In this document: positions 47,937-57,690 of the stretch, one piece after another
Layout of the letters: each line of letters starts with the position of its first letter
How positions within the stretch are numbered: position 1 is the first letter of the stretch
Source: Gammaproteobacteria bacterium
Lineage (GTDB): Bacteria > Pseudomonadota > Gammaproteobacteria > JAADGQ01
Assembly: GCA_021648145.1 (NCBI GenBank)
Contig: JAKITI010000006.1
Span: 93,022 to 157,021, forward strand
DNA length: 64,000 nucleotides
Reading direction: 5' to 3'
Position numbers and translations under genes: made by a program
Notes under the pieces: model-generated
The model's input: only the letters and a program-made list of their open reading frames with translations
Database searches by the model: none
Told to the model about the DNA's origin: nothing

Positions 47937-48400
47937 TCATCATCTCCGCCGGCATTAAATAAAAACTGCCCAATCAATTGCTCCAGCACTAAAGCAGACT
48001 GCGTGAGCTGCAGTTCACTGCCATTTGCCAGATAAGTTTCCTCACCACCTGGTTCCAATGCGATATATTGCTCACCCAGTAAACCCGCAGTAAAAATACT
48101 GGCTGAAGTATCAAGCGGCAAAGCCGCATACTGCGAGTTAATCGTCAAAGTGACCACCGCTTCGTACGTTTGACTATCAAGACCGATACTGGAAACCTGT
48201 CCAATTTTAACGCCCCCCATTGACACCGGAGAACGCGCCTTCAAACCACCGATATTATCAAATCGAGCGGTGACATCGTAACTTGCACCATTATCAAAGC
48301 TGGAGAAATTACTCATCTGGATCGCCAGCACAAATAGAGCAACGATTCCTGCGGCAATAAATAGCCCGACGCTGATCTCTACTGCTTTAGTTTGTCTCAT
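47933..48400 (-). CDS. mlaD: MlaD, MCE-domain substrate-binding subunit
   Basis: The product has 155 residues with one membrane anchor (about 9-28), a MCE domain (about 38-118, with FDNIGGLKARSPVSMGGVKIGQV and LGEQYIALEPGG) and a short C-terminal helix. MlaD forms a hexameric ring on MlaE that handles phospholipids. It lies 17 bases after mlaE and overlaps the TolC-like gene. Confidence 0.95.
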   Translation of the reverse strand: MRQTKAVEISVGLFIAAGIVALFVLAIQMSNFSSFDNGASYDVTARFDNIGGLKARSPVSMGGVKIGQVSSIGLDSQTYEAVVTLTINSQYAALPLDTSASIFTAGLLGEQYIALEPGGEETYLANGSELQLTQSALVLEQLIGQFLFNAGGDDE

Positions 48401-48417
48401 GACACATTTCCCCAGAG

Positions 48418-49197
48418 TTATTCATCAAACATTAGAGCTGTCAATATAAAGTCAAGCCCTAAAATTGCTAATGCGGAGTGAACAACGGTACGTGTTGTTG
48501 CACGTCCAACGCCTTCAGATGTTGGCACTGTATCATACCCTTCAAAGAGCGCAATCCAACTGATTACAAAACCAAAAACAACACTTTTAATAATGCCATT
48601 TACAATATCTCCATGAAAATCAACCTGACTCTGCAGTTGCGACCAATAAGCTCCATCATCCAGACCCAGCAAACCAACACCAACAATGTAACCACCAAAA
48701 ATTCCTACCGCACTAAACATCGCGGCAAGCAGTGGCATACTGATCAACCCTGCCAAAAATCGTGGGGCTACAATTCTTGAAATAGGGTCGACAGCCATCA
48801 TCTCCATTCCTGAAAGCTGCTCGGTCGATTTCATCAAACCAATCTCAGCCGTCAAAGCTGACCCTGCGCGCCCCGCAAAAAGCAGCCCTGCAACCACAGG
48901 CCCGAGTTCTCGTACCAGTGATAACGCCACCATGACACTCAGCGACTCTTCGGCACCAAAGTCCACAAGAGTATTATAACCTTGCAATCCAAGAACCATT
49001 CCCACAAACAAGCCTGAAACAACAATAATCAGCATCGATAAAACGCCAATATAATAGAGTTGCTGAACCAACAAGTTAAAACGCATCAACGATGCAGGCA
49101 CCGCTCTTAGAACATTAAACAAAAAGAGAGAGGCACGCCCCAATCTCTGGAAAAAACGAATACCGGCCTGACCCAGTTGTTGTATCCAAGCACTCAT
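48418..49197 (-). CDS. mlaE: MlaE, ABC transporter permease
   Basis: The product has 259 residues with about five membrane segments. [53 protein letters not shown] stretches and [18 protein letters not shown] are diagnostic of the MlaE permease family. It forms the dimeric membrane core under MlaD. It starts on the base after the mlaF stop. Confidence 0.95.
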   Translation of the reverse strand: MSAWIQQLGQAGIRFFQRLGRASLFLFNVLRAVPASLMRFNLLVQQLYYIGVLSMLIIVVSGLFVGMVLGLQGYNTLVDFGAEESLSVMVALSLVRELGPVVAGLLFAGRAGSALTAEIGLMKSTEQLSGMEMMAVDPISRIVAPRFLAGLISMPLLAAMFSAVGIFGGYIVGVGLLGLDDGAYWSQLQSQVDFHGDIVNGIIKSVVFGFVISWIALFEGYDTVPTSEGVGRATTRTVVHSALAILGLDFILTALMFDE

Positions 49198-50013
49198 TTA
49201 ATCACCCAACCCAAATAGCTCACTCTTATAGTCAGGAGCCGGGTAATGAAATGGAACCGGTCCATCTGCCAAGCCCTGCATAAATTGTTGAACCTGAGCT
49301 GATTTAGATTCTTTTATTTCCTGCGGTGTGCCAGACCCAACCACCTTTCCTTCAGAAAGAATATAGATATAGTCTGCAATTGAAGTTGTTTCATGAATAT
49401 CATGCGAGACAACAATACTGGTCATATTAAGCGTTGCATTTAATAATTTGATCAGCTTTACAAGCACACCCATTGAAATCGGATCCTGACCGGCAAAAGG
49501 CTCATCATACATAATCATCATTGGGTCAAGCGCAATTGTACGTGCCAACGCAACACGCCGCGCCATCCCGCCAGAAAGCTCATTAGGCATTAGCCGGTAT
49601 GCACCACGCAAACCTACTGAGTTCAATTTCATTAGAACAAGATGATGAATAATTATTTCGGGTAAATTAGTATGCTCCCTTAAAGGGAAAGCAACATTAT
49701 CAAAGACAGAAAGATCCGTCAGCAGCGCACCACTTTGAAACAACATGCCCATGCGCTTGCGTAAGTTAAACAGTGATCGACGCGACAATTGACTCACGCT
49801 TTCGCCATCCACATGAATTGTTCCTGCATCAGGCAGTAGTTGACCACCAATAAGGCGTAATAACGTGGTTTTTCCTGTTCCACTGGGACCCATAATTGCT
49901 GTTATTTTACCGACAGGAATATCCAGATCAATTTCATCAAAAATTGTACGAGAGTCGCGTCGAAATGTCATACGACGAACTTCAACCAAGGAGTTCCTGG
50001 ATTGTTCTGTCAT
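49198..50013 (-). CDS. mlaF: MlaF, ABC transporter ATPase
   Basis: The product has 271 residues. Walker A GPSGTGKTT spans residues 42-50, the ABC signature is LSGGMARRVALART, and Walker B is MIMYDEPFAGQDP. It powers phospholipid movement through MlaE. It is the first gene of the operon mlaF-mlaE-mlaD-tolC-like-mlaC-mlaB, so the promoter should lie in 50014-50140, just before the pet terminator. Confidence 0.96.
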   Translation of the reverse strand: MTEQSRNSLVEVRRMTFRRDSRTIFDEIDLDIPVGKITAIMGPSGTGKTTLLRLIGGQLLPDAGTIHVDGESVSQLSRRSLFNLRKRMGMLFQSGALLTDLSVFDNVAFPLREHTNLPEIIIHHLVLMKLNSVGLRGAYRLMPNELSGGMARRVALARTIALDPMMIMYDEPFAGQDPISMGVLVKLIKLLNATLNMTSIVVSHDIHETTSIADYIYILSEGKVVGSGTPQEIKESKSAQVQQFMQGLADGPVPFHYPAPDYKSELFGLGD

Positions 50014-50143
50014 TTTGTTTTTATCTTTGCAATCATCAGTTTTTCATTTTTTGATGGAGTGACATACAAGAAAATAGCCGGCAATTCTAACAGCTAGACG
50101 GCTTATCGTCATACTGTTTTCATAAATTGATACAAAAAGATAC

Positions 50144-50171
50144 AAAAAACCCACCGTCAGGTGGGTTTTTT
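50144..50171 (-). terminator. Rho-independent terminator after petC
   Basis: AAAAAACCCACC pairs with GGTGGGTTTTTT around a GTCA loop. Because the A and T runs are both present, it can work in either direction. It ends the petABC transcript, 38 bases after the petC stop. Confidence 0.85.
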
Positions 50172-50209
50172 GTTCTGACATAATACCGAAGTATTATCAA
50201 TTGATTACA

Positions 50210-50893
50210 TCAATGTTGATCCGGCCAAGGATGGGTGCGCCCTTTAATACGCGACCAAACAGCTTTTTTCAACAAATATGCCAAGATACTTAACAACACC
50301 AAATAGCCGAGCACATATTTACCCAGTTCATGGCGCTCTTTCTCTTTTGGGTCTTGCGTCCAGTGCAAGAAAGAAGCAAGGTCATTAATCTTCTGCTCAG
50401 CCGCTTCACGGTCAGCCCCTTTCAAAGAAGCATAACCAAACACGTCCGGCATTTTAGTGCCGGGCATTGCATGATTATCAACCTGACCGTTTTCGTCGTT
50501 ATAATAACCCGCCATCAATGTATAGACATAAAGTGCGCCACCTGCGCGCGCTTTAGCCATCAATGATAAATCAGGTGGCACCATGCCAAAAGCTGCCTTG
50601 GCTCCCTCAGGCGGCATCATTGCCGTTAATGGAGCCTCCATTCCATTATCACCACGCATCGCATTGACTTCATCTTCGCTGTAACCGATATCCATCAAAT
50701 GCTTATAACGAATGTACTTAAGACTATGACAACTCATACAAAGAGTCGTCACTGTTTCAGCACCCCGTTTAGCGGCTTCGTAACTCTTATCAATGTCCAC
50801 ATCAGCGAGTTCGACTTTAACTGGCGCCGCCCATACTGATGATACAGAGAACATCAATCCCAGCGCACATAAAATACGTTTACTGTTTTTCAT
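50210..50893 (-). CDS. petC: Cytochrome c1 of the bc1 complex
   Basis: The product has 227 residues with a signal peptide ending near residue 22 (VWA/AP). The haem-binding CMSCH spans 52-56 and the axial Met is likely in the GTKMPDVFGYA area. A C-terminal membrane anchor lies at about 190-212. It accepts electrons from the Rieske protein and passes them to soluble cytochrome c. It overlaps the petB stop by one base. Confidence 0.95.
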   Translation of the reverse strand: MKNSKRILCALGLMFSVSSVWAAPVKVELADVDIDKSYEAAKRGAETVTTLCMSCHSLKYIRYKHLMDIGYSEDEVNAMRGDNGMEAPLTAMMPPEGAKAAFGMVPPDLSLMAKARAGGALYVYTLMAGYYNDENGQVDNHAMPGTKMPDVFGYASLKGADREAAEQKINDLASFLHWTQDPKEKERHELGKYVLGYLVLLSILAYLLKKAVWSRIKGRTHPWPDQH

Positions 50894-52128
50894 TACGACT
50901 GCCCTCCGTTATTTGCCTTTTTCTCTTCTGCTTCCATATAGTCCAGAACCTCTTTAGGTAATGTTCCACGCTGTAGCAACCATTTTTCTTCCCATTTAGA
51001 GACCCATGGCAATGACAGAAAAAAACCAAAATAGAGCACAGAAAAAACTCGGCCTATAGTCACATAAGGCTCTTCAGCCGCCTGCGCACCGATCCATGCC
51101 AAAACAATGACAACCAAAATAAAAGCAGCAAATGACCAGCGATAGATTGGGCGAAAACGTCCGCCACCAGGAATTTTCGAGCGATCAAGGAACGGTAACG
51201 CTGCAAAAATAACCGTCGCAACACCCATTGCAACAACACCCGTCAACGTGTCAGGAATGGCTCGCAAGATGGCATAAAAAGGTAAAAAGTACCATTCTGG
51301 CACAATACTCGCCGGAGTCTTCATCGCATCAGCAGGAACATTATTGTCTGCCATGATAAAGCTTGATGGTGAATAGAAAACCAACCCCAGGAATATAATC
51401 AAAAAGATACAAACACCCAGAAAATCTTTCATTGTGTAATATGGGTGAAAAGGAATCGCATCTTTTGCTGGCTGTGGCACACCTTCAGGATTACTGCTTT
51501 TCACTGTATGCAGTGCAACCAAATGGATAATGACCATACCCGCAATCAAGAATGGAATTAAATAATGCAAAACGAAGAAGCGTGTTAGCGTTGCATCACC
51601 GACCACAAAGTCACCACGCAACAAAACAACAATAGACTCACCCGCTATTGGTATTGCACCAAATAGATTGGTAATAACAGCCGCACCCCAGTATGACATT
51701 TGCCCCCAAGGAAGCAAATAACCCATAAATGCTGCGCCCATGACTAACAGCAACAGAATCTGCCCTGTCCACATCATCAGCTCACGAGGTTTGCGATAAC
51801 AACCATAATAGAGCGTCCGCCCCATATGGAGAAATATCACCGCAAAAAAGGCACTGGCACCCGTTGAATGTATATAACGCAGCAGCCAACCATAGTTCAC
51901 ATCGCGCATCATATGCTCAATGGAATCAAAAGCCATGCCAATATCTGGTTTATAGTGCATGGCTAAAAATAGACCAGTTGCAATTTGAATCACCAGCATC
52001 AAGCCGGCTAATGAACCAAAATTCCACCAGTAGTTCAGATTCCGAGGTACCGGATAATCTGTTAATTCATGTCGAATGATCGCCGAAAGCGGAAAGCGTT
52101 CATCGATCCAGGCCATAACTCCTTTCAT
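50893..52128 (-). CDS. petB: Cytochrome b of the bc1 complex
   Basis: The product has 411 residues with about eight membrane helices. Landmarks are the haem-ligand His pairs (HSTGASAFFAVIFLHMG and HYLIPFLIAGMVIIHLVALH regions), GYLLPWGQMSYWGA in the quinol-oxidation site, and the PEW motif in SIVPEWYFLPFYAILR. It is the ubiquinol-oxidising subunit in the inner membrane. It lies 11 bases after petA. Confidence 0.96.
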   Translation of the reverse strand: MKGVMAWIDERFPLSAIIRHELTDYPVPRNLNYWWNFGSLAGLMLVIQIATGLFLAMHYKPDIGMAFDSIEHMMRDVNYGWLLRYIHSTGASAFFAVIFLHMGRTLYYGCYRKPRELMMWTGQILLLLVMGAAFMGYLLPWGQMSYWGAAVITNLFGAIPIAGESIVVLLRGDFVVGDATLTRFFVLHYLIPFLIAGMVIIHLVALHTVKSSNPEGVPQPAKDAIPFHPYYTMKDFLGVCIFLIIFLGLVFYSPSSFIMADNNVPADAMKTPASIVPEWYFLPFYAILRAIPDTLTGVVAMGVATVIFAALPFLDRSKIPGGGRFRPIYRWSFAAFILVVIVLAWIGAQAAEEPYVTIGRVFSVLYFGFFLSLPWVSKWEEKWLLQRGTLPKEVLDYMEAEEKKANNGGQS

Positions 52129-52139
52129 AATCTTTCCCC

Positions 52140-52679
52140 TTAAGCCTTGTTAATTCTGACAGTCGTATCTGTCAAAAATTCATAAGGCGGCACTTCAAGG
52201 TTCGTCGGTGCCGGCCCTTCGAGAATTCGACCACTATAGTCATAAACACTGCCATGACATGGACAAAACCAACCTGCATCTGCTGTATTAGGAATACAGC
52301 CCAGATGCGTACAAACGCCCACCACAATGAGCCACTCAGGTTTTTGAGTACGTTCGCTATCAGGCTGCGGATCTTTTCCGCCGTCATTCTCCTGAACTCC
52401 AGCAATCTGCTCTGGCGTACGATGCATTACAAACACCGGTTTGCCTTGCCAGATTACGGTGCGTGATTCACCGACAGAAATCTCACTCAGTTCAACCTCT
52501 GTGGTCGCTTTTGCCAGCACATCGGCGGTTGGATTCATGCTATCAATAAATGGAATACACGCAGCGCCCGCACCTACGGCTGCCACTGCACCTGTGGCAA
52601 TACCGATACCCATAATTCCCCGACGTTCCGGGTCTTGAAGATCAGACTTATCAATTATATTAATCGTGTCATCAGCCAT
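52140..52679 (-). CDS. petA: Rieske iron-sulfur subunit of the bc1 complex
   Basis: The product has 179 residues from the ATG at 52677-52679 (MADDTINIIDKSDLQDPERR). A longer in-frame start at 52730 is atypical. An N-terminal membrane anchor with Gly/Ala-rich sequence (about 22-44) precedes the cluster-binding motifs CTHLGC and CPCHGS, with their Cys and His ligands intact. It moves electrons from ubiquinol to cytochrome c1. It is the first gene of petABC. Confidence 0.96.
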   Translation of the reverse strand: MADDTINIIDKSDLQDPERRGIMGIGIATGAVAAVGAGAACIPFIDSMNPTADVLAKATTEVELSEISVGESRTVIWQGKPVFVMHRTPEQIAGVQENDGGKDPQPDSERTQKPEWLIVVGVCTHLGCIPNTADAGWFCPCHGSVYDYSGRILEGPAPTNLEVPPYEFLTDTTVRINKA

Positions 52680-53125
52680 ATATACACCTAAGACAATCTT
52701 TGAAATTAACTTACTAAATGGCCGCAGCAATGCATAAAAGCAATACTACTTCCCCCCCTCATAAAAGTGTTTTAAAAAGTAACTCTTTAAAACAATCTCA
52801 CAATTCAAAAGAACTCTACATAACTTATTATTGTTGAAAATAGCTTTGACTTGTTTCCAGTCAAAAACTTGCTCATACACGAATCAACCTAGTAAATGAG
52901 TCAAGTTCTTAGGTATATTAGAGAAAACTGCCGAAAAAAACAAAGTTTTTGCTGATTTAATCGCTTGTTTTGTTGAGTTAAATAGTCACCATCAATATTT
53001 AAACAGTAATTTTCCAACACTCAATTAAAGATGTATTTAATTTACATCGAACAATTTTATTGGCAGCAAAAAACTTGAAGGAAACGCTTTAAAATAATAA
53101 AATACACATCAGGATGTGTATTCTA
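52680..53125. promoter_or_regulatory. AT-rich leader region of petABC with inverted repeat
   Basis: This 446-base gap holds no gene I can support. It is AT-rich and must contain the petABC promoter on the minus strand. A perfect 7-bp inverted repeat, TTTGACT-N7-AGTCAAA, lies at 52845-52865, about 170 bases upstream of petA, and could be an operator or small hairpin. Confidence 0.4.
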
Positions 53126-53490
53126 ATGCGCACAAATATTATTCTTGACGATCAACTGGTTAACGAATCTTTTTTACTAACATCAATTAAAACAAAGCGA
53201 GAGTTTGTTGATCACCGAAAACGCCTTGATTTACGTGATCTAAAAGGCATATGTGGACTTGCGGATGATCAGGACAAAAATATTACTCTTTTAATTATGC
53301 CCTAAAAAGTCGCACAACAGCCGCACAACTCTATTTTAATTGTCGCAAAAAAGGAATTACCATCCGCTCAACCATTGATTGTTTAATTGCACAGTGTGCA
53401 ATAGAAAACAACCTGATCCTTTTACACAATGATAAAGACTTTATCCAAATTGCTAAAATTGCGACAGAATTAAAATTAAAGCCATTTTAA
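53126..53490 (+). pseudogene. VapBC toxin-antitoxin fossil
   Basis: From 53126 the frame reads MRTNIILDDQLVNESFLLTS, a typical VapB start, then jumps from TKREFVDH straight to RKRLDLRDLKG, so the middle helix region (usually ALREFV-like) is lost. The frame ends at 53305. From 53293 to 53490 another frame reads NYALKSRTTAAQLYFNCRKK and GITIRSTIDCLIAQCAIENN then LILLHNDKDF, which is the C-terminal half of a VapC PIN toxin with its late acidic residues. The toxin N-terminus is missing, so the pair is dead. Confidence 0.75.
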
Positions 53491-53644
53491 GCAAACAAAG
53501 GGGCAAGTACCATATGCACTCTTTAACAATATCATGTGAAATCGTTTCCTCAGTCAATTGACATTCCTCCCAACGTTCATCTATCCAGCCATACTCCAAC
53601 TCTTGATAGTTGACAAGCCGCAAGAATGGGATAATAATCCCATT

Positions 53645-54454
53645 ATGAAAAAAGCAACAAAATTAATTCTTGCTGAAGCGGTGGGCAGAATGTTGAAGCC
53701 ATTGATAAAAGTGTTAATCCGAAATGACGTGTCTCATGGCGAGTTTGTGGCACTTGCAAAACGTGCTTATGTTGATGTTGCCTATGAGCACTTCTCTATT
53801 CCGGGCAGGAAAACCACCTATTCGAGAGTCGCAGTTTTAACTGGATTGAACAGAAAAGAAGTCGTTGCCTTAACCAAGGAAAAGGAAGAGGGCTCCAATA
53901 CCCCAAAGGGCAGACCAAACCGTGCAATACGGGTTGTCAATGGCTGGCTTAACGATTCGGAATTTCTCGACGAAAACAACGAAGCAAAAGTGCTGCCGAT
54001 TCAAGGGGAACATGGCAGTTTCTCAGCACTGGTAGCACGTTATAGCGGCGATATCACGCTTGGAGCTGTCGTCGATGAACTGGAGCGAACAGGAATAGTC
54101 TCCAGACCAGACAAGCAGTCGGTCAAACTCAACAGCTATGGCTATATACCCGCAGATAACGAACTGGAAAAAATTAAAATTATGTCTACCTGTGCGGCTG
54201 ATCTATTAGCCAGTGCTGTGCATAATCAGGAGCAGAGTAGCGATGATGCCAGATTTCAGCGGCAGGTCGTTTACAGAAAGGTGCCGAAACAAGTGGTGAG
54301 TCAATTTAAAGAATACAGTGATAATAAATCATTAGTTTTATTGCGTGATTACAATCGCTGGCTAGAAGAGAGTACCAATCAACTTACGCCTGAACAGGAC
54401 GAACCCACCAGTAGAGTGGGTGTAGGCATTTATTATTTCGAAGAAAAAAATTAA
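53645..54454 (+). CDS. DUF6502-like protein
   Basis: The product has 269 residues from the ATG at 53645 (MKKATKLILAEAVGRMLKPL). An in-frame ATG at 53558 has no supporting context. The N-terminal part, with LIRNDVSHGEFVALAKRAYVDVA and TYSRVAVLTGLNRKEVVAL, looks like a helical, DNA-binding-like module. The pattern fits the DUF6502 family, of unknown function. It precedes the large lipoprotein gene by 17 bases, so the two are probably cotranscribed; a regulatory role is possible but unproven. Confidence 0.7.
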   Translation: MKKATKLILAEAVGRMLKPLIKVLIRNDVSHGEFVALAKRAYVDVAYEHFSIPGRKTTYSRVAVLTGLNRKEVVALTKEKEEGSNTPKGRPNRAIRVVNGWLNDSEFLDENNEAKVLPIQGEHGSFSALVARYSGDITLGAVVDELERTGIVSRPDKQSVKLNSYGYIPADNELEKIKIMSTCAADLLASAVHNQEQSSDDARFQRQVVYRKVPKQVVSQFKEYSDNKSLVLLRDYNRWLEESTNQLTPEQDEPTSRVGVGIYYFEEKN

Positions 54455-54471
54455 CAAAAGGAGCTAATACA

Positions 54472-57400
54472 ATGAAAAAACCATCAAATCTACAAGCCAG
54501 TTGGGCTTCAAGATATCTCAAATATTTTTTGATTATTTTTATGCTATCAGTAATTTCTGCCTGTGGCGGAGGCGGAGGCGGAGGTGACGGTGATGGCACC
54601 ATCGGCACCGGAATTATTCAGGGTACAGCAGCAACGGGGGCTGCCATTGCCAATGCAACCATTACAGTAAAATCAAAATCCGGTGCGATTAAAACCGCAA
54701 CGTCCGATGCCAAGGGCAAATTTAAAGTCAAAGAGCTGGCTGACGATGGCCCTTACCTGCTACGCACAGATAAAGGGAATGGTGAATTTCTCTATAGTGT
54801 GGCACATAAGGCTGGAGGCGACACTATAAATCGGAACATTCATCCCTACACGGATCTGATCATCCGCAACTGGTTTGAAACCGAGGGGCTGGATATCGAT
54901 TCAGCGTTTTCCGGAGACGCGGCGATCCCGAAAATGCCAACGGAGCAATCAGTCAATGCTATCAAGGATGAGGTTTATAATATCGTTGCACAGGTGCTGG
55001 TTAGCAATGGTGTTACAGATAAAATCGACCTATTGTCCACACCTTTCGATGCGGATAGTACTGGTTTTGATGCCTTTCTCGATAACGCACCCGTGATTAT
55101 TAACAATAACCAGATTACAGTGATTATCAATGATCCCGTCACCAATATTCAGAATATTGTTATTAATAATATCTATTTGAATACCGACTTCACCTCCAGC
55201 GAAGACAGCGCACCCACCACGCCGGATGAAGTGCGTGCACTGGCTGCAAGCACAACTGAAATTATCGTGGTCTGGAAAGCTTCGATTGATGACAAAGGTG
55301 TCACCGGCTATAACGTTTACAGAAACGGCGAATTGGCCGCAACAACACCTTATCCGGTTTACAGTGATACCGGGCTTTCTACCGGCACTGATTACAGTTA
55401 CGAGATTGAAGCGATTGATGGTCGCGGCCAACTGTCCGCAAAAAGCGTAGCGACAACGCCAATTACGCTGGATACGACAGATATTACAAAACCACCTGCA
55501 CCAACAAATTTGCAGGCAACTGTGGCTGGAGACGATGTCAGTCTCAGTTGGGATCAAGCACAGATTAATGATGTTTATGGTTTCCGCATCCTGCGTGGCA
55601 GTGCTGGAAACGTCAGCACGGAAATTGCCAATATTACTTCAATGACCTATACGGATTTCAATTTGGTATCAGCAACCGATTATTGTTACAAGGTTATCGC
55701 CTACGATGCAGCTGGAAACGACTCCGAATCCAGTGAAGAAAGTTGCGCAACAACGGGTGGTACAACTCCAGAATCATCCAGCGTATCGTTCTCGGCAACT
55801 ACCTACACCGTAATGGAAAATGCGACCAGCATTACCATCACAGTGAACCGTAGCGGAAACATTTCAGAGGCGATCAGTGTTGATTACGCCGTCAGCAACG
55901 GAACCGCCACAGATGGCACGGACTTTACGGCTGCATCGGGAACACTGACCTGGGCGGCGAATGACAACAGCGCAAAAACATTTGATGTGCAAATTATGTC
56001 AGACAGCGCAACGGAAGAGGATGAGACAGTTCAAATAGCACTCACCAGTCCGTCTGCAAATACAAGTTTGGGAGCCAATACAATAGCCATACTGACGATT
56101 AAAGATGCGGTCACGACTCAATGTGCTGACTTACAAGATACAAATATTTCACAAAACACTTCTTTAAGTTTGCCCTGTTATAATGTTAACAGCGACATCT
56201 CAGTTCAAAATGCAGCAACATTAACCATTCAACCTGGTGTCATGCTTCAATTTGCTGCAGGTAAAGAACTTAGAGTTAAATCTGATGGCGCCCTCAATGC
56301 TGTAGGCACACCTACTGCGCCCATTATTTTCACCGGTGCACAACAAACGCCTGGATACTGGGACGGTATAAACTATTTAAGTTCTAACAATGCAAATAAT
56401 GAGCTTAAATATGTAACGGTTGAATACGGTGGTGCGGGTGGTGGTGCAAATTTGGAAATCAACTCGACCACGCGTATTAAGCTCAGCAATACTACCCTGC
56501 GCCAAAGTGCTGGTTATGGTGTGTTTTTTGGTAATGGCGCGATTATTGATCTTTTTGCAAACAATACGCTAACGACGAATGAAGGCGCTCCTGTACGTAT
56601 TCCCGCAAATGAGGTTGGCAAGCTGGATAGACAGTCGAGTTACACCGGTAATGTTGCGAATCGTGAATATATCTCTATCTTTGAAACTTCAAACATCGAG
56701 GATGATCAAACATGGCAGGCACTGAATGTACCCTATAAGTTGCACAATAACAGTGTAGAAGCGGTGTTAATGATTGATCCTGGCAGCACACTTATTTTCA
56801 GGCAGGGAGGTAATTTTCGAATAGAAAGGACTGGAACCTTAATCGCAAGAGGAACTACAGTTAATAACATTATCTTTACCGGAGAAAACAAAACCCCGGG
56901 ATCATGGCATGGTTTGCAGTTTACTTTCAGCGGAACGGCTAATGAACTTGACCATGTTAGTGTGGAATATGCGGGTGGCACAAATGGCAATGGCAAAGGT
57001 GCCGTTACTCTGTTCGGTACGCCAGGTCGTTTAAAAATTCACAATACGATTATTAGTGATAGCTTGCAGTACGGTCTTGATGTTAATAATGCTGCGCACA
57101 TCCTTGATATTTCCACCGTAAGTTTTATCAATAGTGTCGATGGCTCCGTTTTGATTGATCCAAACCTAGTAGGTAAGCTGGATACAAACAGCACATATAA
57201 TGACCCTATCGTGTTTGACAGCGGTGCTTTTGTCACCGATCAGACCATTAAAAATTTGGGTGTATCATATTATGTTGGTACTCATAATATTAGCTCAAGC
57301 ATTATCATTGAAGAAGGTACAACACTTTCCTTTGCCGCCAGCGGTGGCTTTAGAGTCGATGGTTCGCTAACGGCTATTGGAACAGCAGCGTTGCCGATTA

Positions 57401-57690
57401 CCTTCACTGGTCGACAACAGGTTCCTGGTTACTGGAAAGGACTTGAGTTTTTCAGTAACAGTTTTTCCAATAAACTTGACAACTGTATTGTCGAATACGC
57501 TGGTGCACCAGGCGGAAATACACAAGGACTAGTAGGAGTTTTCTTTAACGATGCTGTTGTAGACGTCACTAACTGCTTGCTTCAGCATAGCGCGACCAAT
57601 GGACTTTGGCTTTACGACAGTACAGCAGGGACTCACACAGGAAATACGTTTAATAATATAGATAGTGGGACTAACGTTTTCATTCGCTAA
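54472..57690 (+). CDS. Large surface lipoprotein with FN3, Calx-beta and beta-helix domains
   Basis: The product has 1072 residues. A lipoprotein signal (lipobox VISAC, Cys at about residue 31) is followed by a Gly/Asp-rich linker. Domains in order: a carboxypeptidase-like regulatory domain (about 45-110), two fibronectin type III domains (about 250-335 and 345-430), a Calx-beta domain (about 440-545, with VDYAVSNGTATDGTDF), and a long right-handed beta-helix region (about 560-1072) of repeated GTLIARGT..IIFTG..PGSWHGL units. An AAGGAG site precedes the ATG. It is likely displayed on the outer membrane for adhesion or polymer binding. Confidence 0.85.
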   Translation: MKKPSNLQASWASRYLKYFLIIFMLSVISACGGGGGGGDGDGTIGTGIIQGTAATGAAIANATITVKSKSGAIKTATSDAKGKFKVKELADDGPYLLRTDKGNGEFLYSVAHKAGGDTINRNIHPYTDLIIRNWFETEGLDIDSAFSGDAAIPKMPTEQSVNAIKDEVYNIVAQVLVSNGVTDKIDLLSTPFDADSTGFDAFLDNAPVIINNNQITVIINDPVTNIQNIVINNIYLNTDFTSSEDSAPTTPDEVRALAASTTEIIVVWKASIDDKGVTGYNVYRNGELAATTPYPVYSDTGLSTGTDYSYEIEAIDGRGQLSAKSVATTPITLDTTDITKPPAPTNLQATVAGDDVSLSWDQAQINDVYGFRILRGSAGNVSTEIANITSMTYTDFNLVSATDYCYKVIAYDAAGNDSESSEESCATTGGTTPESSSVSFSATTYTVMENATSITITVNRSGNISEAISVDYAVSNGTATDGTDFTAASGTLTWAANDNSAKTFDVQIMSDSATEEDETVQIALTSPSANTSLGANTIAILTIKDAVTTQCADLQDTNISQNTSLSLPCYNVNSDISVQNAATLTIQPGVMLQFAAGKELRVKSDGALNAVGTPTAPIIFTGAQQTPGYWDGINYLSSNNANNELKYVTVEYGGAGGGANLEINSTTRIKLSNTTLRQSAGYGVFFGNGAIIDLFANNTLTTNEGAPVRIPANEVGKLDRQSSYTGNVANREYISIFETSNIEDDQTWQALNVPYKLHNNSVEAVLMIDPGSTLIFRQGGNFRIERTGTLIARGTTVNNIIFTGENKTPGSWHGLQFTFSGTANELDHVSVEYAGGTNGNGKGAVTLFGTPGRLKIHNTIISDSLQYGLDVNNAAHILDISTVSFINSVDGSVLIDPNLVGKLDTNSTYNDPIVFDSGAFVTDQTIKNLGVSYYVGTHNISSSIIIEEGTTLSFAASGGFRVDGSLTAIGTAALPITFTGRQQVPGYWKGLEFFSNSFSNKLDNCIVEYAGAPGGNTQGLVGVFFNDAVVDVTNCLLQHSATNGLWLYDSTAGTHTGNTFNNIDSGTNVFIR

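Noticed and set aside
52680..52730. Longer N-terminus for the Rieske protein
   Set aside because: The extra 17 residues are atypical; the ATG at 52679 gives the standard length and start pattern.
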